Source of the DNA: JBEBSD01 sp040394475
GTDB taxonomy: Bacteria > Bacteroidota > Bacteroidia > Cytophagales > Spirosomataceae
Direction: 5' to 3'
Length of the DNA stretch: 64,000 bases
NCBI GenBank assembly: GCA_040394475.1
Contig: JBEBSD010000029.1
Location: 1 to 64,000 of the forward strand
The notes beneath the pieces were generated by a model. The model did not search any database. It worked only from the letters and a program-made list of their open reading frames with translations, and was not told where the DNA came from. A program made the position numbers and the translations under genes. Within the stretch, counting starts at the first letter, position 1; each line of letters starts with the position of its first letter. Below, in pieces: positions 60,186-64,000 of this stretch.

Positions 60186-62117
60186 TTATTGCCGCCCTAT
60201 TTGCAGCACACTATCCTGCCGGACCGCCAGCGGCATCGCCGGGGATTCCTGCCGGAGTGAATCCGGCCGGGGAGCCGGCTTTGCAGGAGACTTGTCTTTC
60301 AAAATAATATTGGGCAGATAGTTTTGCCGCAATACATACTCTTCCACTGACTTGCTGATGGTTTCCCGTTTCAGGTAGCGTTCCATAATCAGGTTGGCAA
60401 TCGGGGCCGCGTGCGAGCCGCCGAAGCCCGCATTTTCCACGAATACGGCAATCGCAATCTTAGGATCGTCCACCGGCGCAAACGCAATGTAAATCGAATG
60501 ATCCTTACCCTTGTTGTTCTGTGAAGTACCGGTTTTACCGGCTGTGGTCACATCACTTTTCAGGCGCGCAAAGGCCGGAACCGTACCACCGATTGCTGCT
60601 CCCTGCATCCCCTGGATCACGGGAGCAAAATGCCGCGGATCAATGCCTGTTTCATGCCGGATCTGGTATTGCGGGAGCGGTGACTGCGCGTCGCCGATCC
60701 CTGCCACAATATGCGGGGTGTAGTAATAGCCCCGATTGGCAATGATAGCCGCCACATTAGCCATTTTGATCGGATTCGTCAACAATTCTCCTTCACCGAT
60801 ACTGACGGAATAGATATTGGAAAACTTCCACCGCCCCTGCCCGTACCGTTTGTCATAGTACTTGTCATCCGGGATATTTCCCTTAATTTCACTCGGTAAA
60901 TCAACTCCCAGCCTTTCATCCAGCCCAAATTTGGCAACATGGCTGTGCCATTTTTTCAATCCCTCTGCCGAAGCCTTGTACGTATTTTTTTCGTCATTGT
61001 CATAAATAAGCTTCCGGAATACGAAGTAAAAATAGGGGTTACAGGAATACTGCACACCCGTCGCTACCGTGCCGGTAAACGGATGCCCGTGACACTTGAT
61101 AGGTGAGCCCCCATGCCCGAAACCGGTATTGGGATCAATCACCCCTTCCTGCAGAGCCACCAGCGCCTGTACCAGTTTAAAGGTGGACCCCGGGCGATAG
61201 CTCGACATCACGGCACGGTTAAACAACGGTTTATAAGGATTATTAAACAGTACCGAATAGTTTTTGGAGAAATGCCGGCTCGCCAGCAAACGCGGGTCGT
61301 AGGTGGGAGCGGAGGAAATTGCGATGATCTGTCCCGTTTTGGGCTCAATAGCCACTACACTCCCGACTTTATTCACCAGCAGGCTATCAGCATACTGCTG
61401 CACTTCCAGATCGATTCCGGTATAGAGGTTCTGCCCCACCACGGCTATGGTGTCCAGCTCTCCTCCTTTCCATGAACCCTTGTTCACGCCGTTTACGTTC
61501 ACCATCACAAACTTCACCCCTCTTTTCCCCCGCAATTGCTCTTCATAAAACCGCTCCAAACCACTTTGACCGATGTAGTCTCCCGGACGATAAAACTCTA
61601 CTTCCTGGTTTTCCAGCTGTTTTTTGGAAATTTCACTCACATAGCCCAGCGCATTGGCCATGCTCTGGGAAGAGTAGGTTCTGAGTGAGCTTTTTTCAAA
61701 CTCAAACCCCGGATAATCGACCATGATGTCCTGTATCCTGGCACATTCTTCTTTGGACAACTGCCGCAGGAATAAGGAGGGTTTCACCCTGGAATAAGCC
61801 GTTGCCGCCAGCATGAGACTGTCAAATTCGGCCCGTTCAATGCCCAGTGCCGCACAAAACCGCAGGGTATCCTGCACTTTGACTTTATACGGAGTAACTA
61901 CAATATCGTAAACGGGCGTATTGTAGACGATAAGCTCGCCGTACCGGTCGTAAATCTGTCCCCGGAACGGGATTTCCACAATTCTTTTAATGGAATTACT
62001 CGAAGATTCGATCGCATAACTGTCATCCACTACCTGAAGGTGAAAAAGCCGGCTCAGGTAGATGGCTCCCACAATCAAAAAGGCCCCAAGGATAACAAAA
62101 TGACGATTCTCAAGCAT
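60186..62117 (-). CDS. mrdA: Penicillin-binding protein 2
   Basis: The transpeptidase that cross-links side-wall peptidoglycan with RodA. 643 residues, N-terminal membrane helix (about 7-27), pedestal domain, then the transpeptidase domain with Ser311 in GSTFKL and the KTG motif at about 528-530 (AGKTGTSQN). A C-terminal extension of about 50 residues after the domain is rich in Pro, Arg and Gln. Its promoter (62155-62185) drives mrdA and rodA together. Confidence 0.94.
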   Translation of the reverse strand: MLENRHFVILGAFLIVGAIYLSRLFHLQVVDDSYAIESSSNSIKRIVEIPFRGQIYDRYGELIVYNTPVYDIVVTPYKVKVQDTLRFCAALGIERAEFDSLMLAATAYSRVKPSLFLRQLSKEECARIQDIMVDYPGFEFEKSSLRTYSSQSMANALGYVSEISKKQLENQEVEFYRPGDYIGQSGLERFYEEQLRGKRGVKFVMVNVNGVNKGSWKGGELDTIAVVGQNLYTGIDLEVQQYADSLLVNKVGSVVAIEPKTGQIIAISSAPTYDPRLLASRHFSKNYSVLFNNPYKPLFNRAVMSSYRPGSTFKLVQALVALQEGVIDPNTGFGHGGSPIKCHGHPFTGTVATGVQYSCNPYFYFVFRKLIYDNDEKNTYKASAEGLKKWHSHVAKFGLDERLGVDLPSEIKGNIPDDKYYDKRYGQGRWKFSNIYSVSIGEGELLTNPIKMANVAAIIANRGYYYTPHIVAGIGDAQSPLPQYQIRHETGIDPRHFAPVIQGMQGAAIGGTVPAFARLKSDVTTAGKTGTSQNNKGKDHSIYIAFAPVDDPKIAIAVFVENAGFGGSHAAPIANLIMERYLKRETISKSVEEYVLRQNYLPNIILKDKSPAKPAPRPDSLRQESPAMPLAVRQDSVLQIGRQ

Positions 62118-62154
62118 TCTCTGCTGCTAATTTCCCAATCTCACCAATAATCTA

Positions 62155-62185
62155 CAAAAGTAGTTGAGAAATACGGATTTAGCAA
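62155..62185 (-). promoter_or_regulatory. Promoter of mrdA-rodA
   Basis: On the minus strand TTG (plus 62183-62185), a 20-bp spacer and TACTTTTG (plus 62155-62162), exact consensus, 37 bp upstream of the start codon. Confidence 0.65.
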
Positions 62186-62207
62186 TCCGCCTGAAAGGTT
62201 GTTCGCA

Positions 62208-63224
62208 CTATTTCCAGTTGGCCCCTTTTGTACCGGTAGCAATCCGGACGAGGTAATTCTGGGCAGTCAGATAGAGGACGCTGCCATCTTCTCCCCAGGC
62301 GCAATTGGCTGTAGGCCTGCCCGTTTCAATACGCCCCAGTAATTTTCCTGCCGGTGAAAGCACCAGGACTCCGCCCGGTCCTGTTGTCCAGATATTTCCT
62401 TCCTGGTCTACCTTCAGCCCGTCCGGTAAGCCCGGCCAGCCTTTTTCGACAAGCGGCGTCGCGTCGTACAGCACTTTCCCCGCACCCGTCTGCCCGTCTT
62501 CTCCGACCGGATACGCCATCACCACCGCCCGGGCCGGATCTGAAACGGCCACATACAGGATGCTGCCGTCCGGAGAAAACGCCAGCCCGTTAGGGCGCGT
62601 CAGGTCCGAAACCAGCAAGGACGTCCGGCCATCCGCTCCGATCCGGTAGACACCACAGTAAGGCAATTCCCGTGACGGGTCAGACTGTTTTTGTTCCAAT
62701 CCATACGGCGGATCGGTAAAATACAGCGCTCCGCTCACAGGGTGCTGTGCAATGTCGTTCGGGCTATTCAGCCGTTTTCCGTCATAGGCATCCGAAAGTG
62801 TCCGCTTTCCACCTTTTGAAAGCGGCATTACACTGATACGACGGTCGCCATGCTCGCAGGCCACCAGCTGCCCGTTGGCAGCGATCAGCAGGCCGTTGGT
62901 ACCGGGTTCGTTGCTGTATTCCCCTTTTCCAGTGTAGCCGGCCGGTTTTAAAAATACGGTGATTCCCTCCTTTTCATTCCACTGAAAAATAGTATTCTGA
63001 GGAATATCCGAAAACAGCAGGCTATTCAGCGCCTTCACCCAGACAGGTCCTTCCGTCCAGACAAAACCTCCGGCCAGCACCTCTAACCGGCTTTCTTTGG
63101 GGAGTAATTTCTCCATAGACGGATCCTCGTAAACAACTTTCCCGAAAGTCGGGTAACCGGATTGCGCCCGTACACACAAGCCCGCCAGCAGGCACCAGGC
63201 ACATAAAGCGATACGATAGTTCAT
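62208..63224 (-). CDS. SMP-30/gluconolactonase-family secreted protein
   Basis: A six-bladed propeller lactonase of 338 residues with a signal peptide ending in VRAQ. The SMP-30 signature appears in FVWTEGPVWVKALNSLLFSDIPQN, NSPNDIAQHPVSGALYFTDPPYGLEQ, and PNGLAFSPDGSILYVAVSDP. It would open sugar lactones in the periplasm. It is a single gene beside a GH13 amylase, so both may act on sugars, but the link is weak. Confidence 0.92.
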   Translation of the reverse strand: MNYRIALCAWCLLAGLCVRAQSGYPTFGKVVYEDPSMEKLLPKESRLEVLAGGFVWTEGPVWVKALNSLLFSDIPQNTIFQWNEKEGITVFLKPAGYTGKGEYSNEPGTNGLLIAANGQLVACEHGDRRISVMPLSKGGKRTLSDAYDGKRLNSPNDIAQHPVSGALYFTDPPYGLEQKQSDPSRELPYCGVYRIGADGRTSLLVSDLTRPNGLAFSPDGSILYVAVSDPARAVVMAYPVGEDGQTGAGKVLYDATPLVEKGWPGLPDGLKVDQEGNIWTTGPGGVLVLSPAGKLLGRIETGRPTANCAWGEDGSVLYLTAQNYLVRIATGTKGANWK

Positions 63225-63263
63225 TTGTATGAAAAATTTACAATTAATTAATGGCTACTGGTT

Positions 63264-63338
63264 GTCAGCAATCAGCTATCGGCTATCAGCTATCAGCTCG
63301 CATAACTCATAACTCATAATTCATAACTCATAACTCAA
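63264..63338. repeat. Compound heptanucleotide array, CGGCTAT then AACTCAT
   Basis: Five units of GTCAGCA/ATCAGCT/ATCGGCT type (63264-63298), a 5-bp break, then five units of AACTCAT/AATTCAT type. The stop codon of the amylase at 63328 is made from a heptad unit, so the array partly codes the protein's last residues. Confidence 0.85.
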
Positions 63339-64000
63339 AAAAGCCGTCGGCGTTAATTGTTTGCTTTTTCAGCAATACACTCTCAAAACCAGGTAGTATC
63401 AAGACGCCTTCTCTGAATTCAGACATTACGCTGGTCTTCAGTATAAAGCAATTAAACGCGGCAATATCCCCTTCCCACCGGAGGATTTTCACCGATGCCG
63501 ACAAATTATGGATTGCCAGTACCGGCGCAGTGTCGTGGGTGCGTACGAACGCCAGCACTTCATCGTCTCCGACGGGAGCCGGCTCCAGGTTTGCCCCCTG
63601 CACCTGTGCGAGGGCCGGGTATTTCTTCCGCAGGCCGATGAGGTTCTTATAATGGTAAAACAAAGACCCGGGATCTGCCCGCATCGCGCTCAGCGAGACC
63701 GATTTTTCCGGAGAATTATATTTCGGGGTCATCCAGCGCGCGGTTCCGGTATCCTCCTCTCCCCAAAAAAACGGCTCTCTCAGATAAGGGTCCGGTTTCT
63801 GGCCTTTCATTCCTATTTCTTCTCCGTAATAAAGATACGGTTGTCCCGGAAGCGTCAGCAGCAGGGAAGCCGCCAGTTTTAATTTCCTGGCATGCCCTTT
63901 CAGGGTGCTGGCAATGCGCTGCTGATCGTGATTCCCAAGCAGTGTCGCGTCGATAAACAGCGGGTTTACAGCTCGGAACGATGCATAGTTGTCCTGCAGC
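63328..64000 (-). CDS. Alpha-amylase family GH13 protein, 5' part outside the window
   Basis: The C-terminal 223 codons of a GH13 enzyme, the rest lying beyond the window edge. LLGNHDQQRIAS provides the conserved region IV Asp of GH13, followed by LTLPGQPYLYYGEEIGMKG, the family's terminal barrel strand. A C-terminal domain follows to the last FFEL. The gene is probably an alpha-glucan or oligosaccharide hydrolase. The stop codon lies in a heptad array; the last two residues come from repeat sequence. Confidence 0.88.
   Translation of the reverse strand, partial: LQDNYASFRAVNPLFIDATLLGNHDQQRIASTLKGHARKLKLAASLLLTLPGQPYLYYGEEIGMKGQKPDPYLREPFFWGEEDTGTARWMTPKYNSPEKSVSLSAMRADPGSLFYHYKNLIGLRKKYPALAQVQGANLEPAPVGDDEVLAFVRTHDTAPVLAIHNLSASVKILRWEGDIAAFNCFILKTSVMSEFREGVLILPGFESVLLKKQTINADGFFEL

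Overview
The window comes from a Bacteroidota chromosome, probably a soil or aquatic member of the Chitinophagia, Sphingobacteriia or Cytophagia groups; I cannot name the genus. The grounds are two SusC/SusD pairs, an ECF-sigma/FecR pair facing an STN-bearing SusC, a type IX secretion (T9SS) sorting tail, many lipoprotein signals, MauE- and DUF6520-like genes, Bacteroidota promoter boxes (TTG, about 20 nt, TAnnTTTG) and no clear Shine-Dalgarno sequences. I saw no tRNA, rRNA, CRISPR array or intact insertion sequence.

Layout. (1) 171-13184, minus strand: a polysaccharide utilisation locus, probably for a sulfated polymer: ECF sigma factor, FecR anti-sigma, SusC with STN domain (frameshifted in an A9 run), SusD, sulfatase, a T9SS-secreted beta-helix glycosidase and a second sulfatase. 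(2) 13185-15375: an accessory stretch with two copies of a 193-bp structured repeat flanking a remnant of an Rpn/PD-(D/E)XK transposase-like gene, an XRE regulator, and a hairpin-rich non-coding stretch. (3) 15376-21120, plus strand: SusC, SusD and a TlpA-like thioredoxin protein, facing a minus-strand set of a small four-cysteine exported peptide (DUF6520-like), a membrane-anchored protein of unknown function and a MauE-like protein. (4) 23193-28763, minus strand: a small class I lanthipeptide locus. It has a 46-residue precursor gene, a LytS/LytTR two-component system and a full-length LanB dehydratase. The precursor and lanB share an upstream box at the same distance from their start codons. 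(5) 28897-36453: a heavy-metal RND efflux operon with its OmpR-type two-component system. (6) 36528-64000: mostly housekeeping: DUF423, methyltransferase, lysA, pyrF, rfbC, a DJ-1-like protein lacking its cysteine, an OmpP1/FadL porin, a Ser/Tyr-rich repeat lipoprotein, proS, an FKBP, dprA-ssb, a carbamoylputrescine amidase, lipopolysaccharide genes (GT9, LpxL-like, kdsC), rimP-nusA-infB, rodA-mrdA, an SMP-30 lactonase and the end of a GH13 amylase cut by the window edge.

Two observations stand out. First, the lanthipeptide locus: the precursor is too short for ordinary gene calling, has one cysteine, lacks the usual GG, and shares a three-part upstream element with lanB. Second, nearly all the low-complexity intergenic DNA is built from exact 7-bp-period tandem repeats in several sequence families (CGGCTAT, AACTCAT, TTAGGTA, TTACGAT and AATCGTA types). 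They usually lie within about 30 bp of a stop codon. Three times, opposed arrays bracket a hairpin-rich core.
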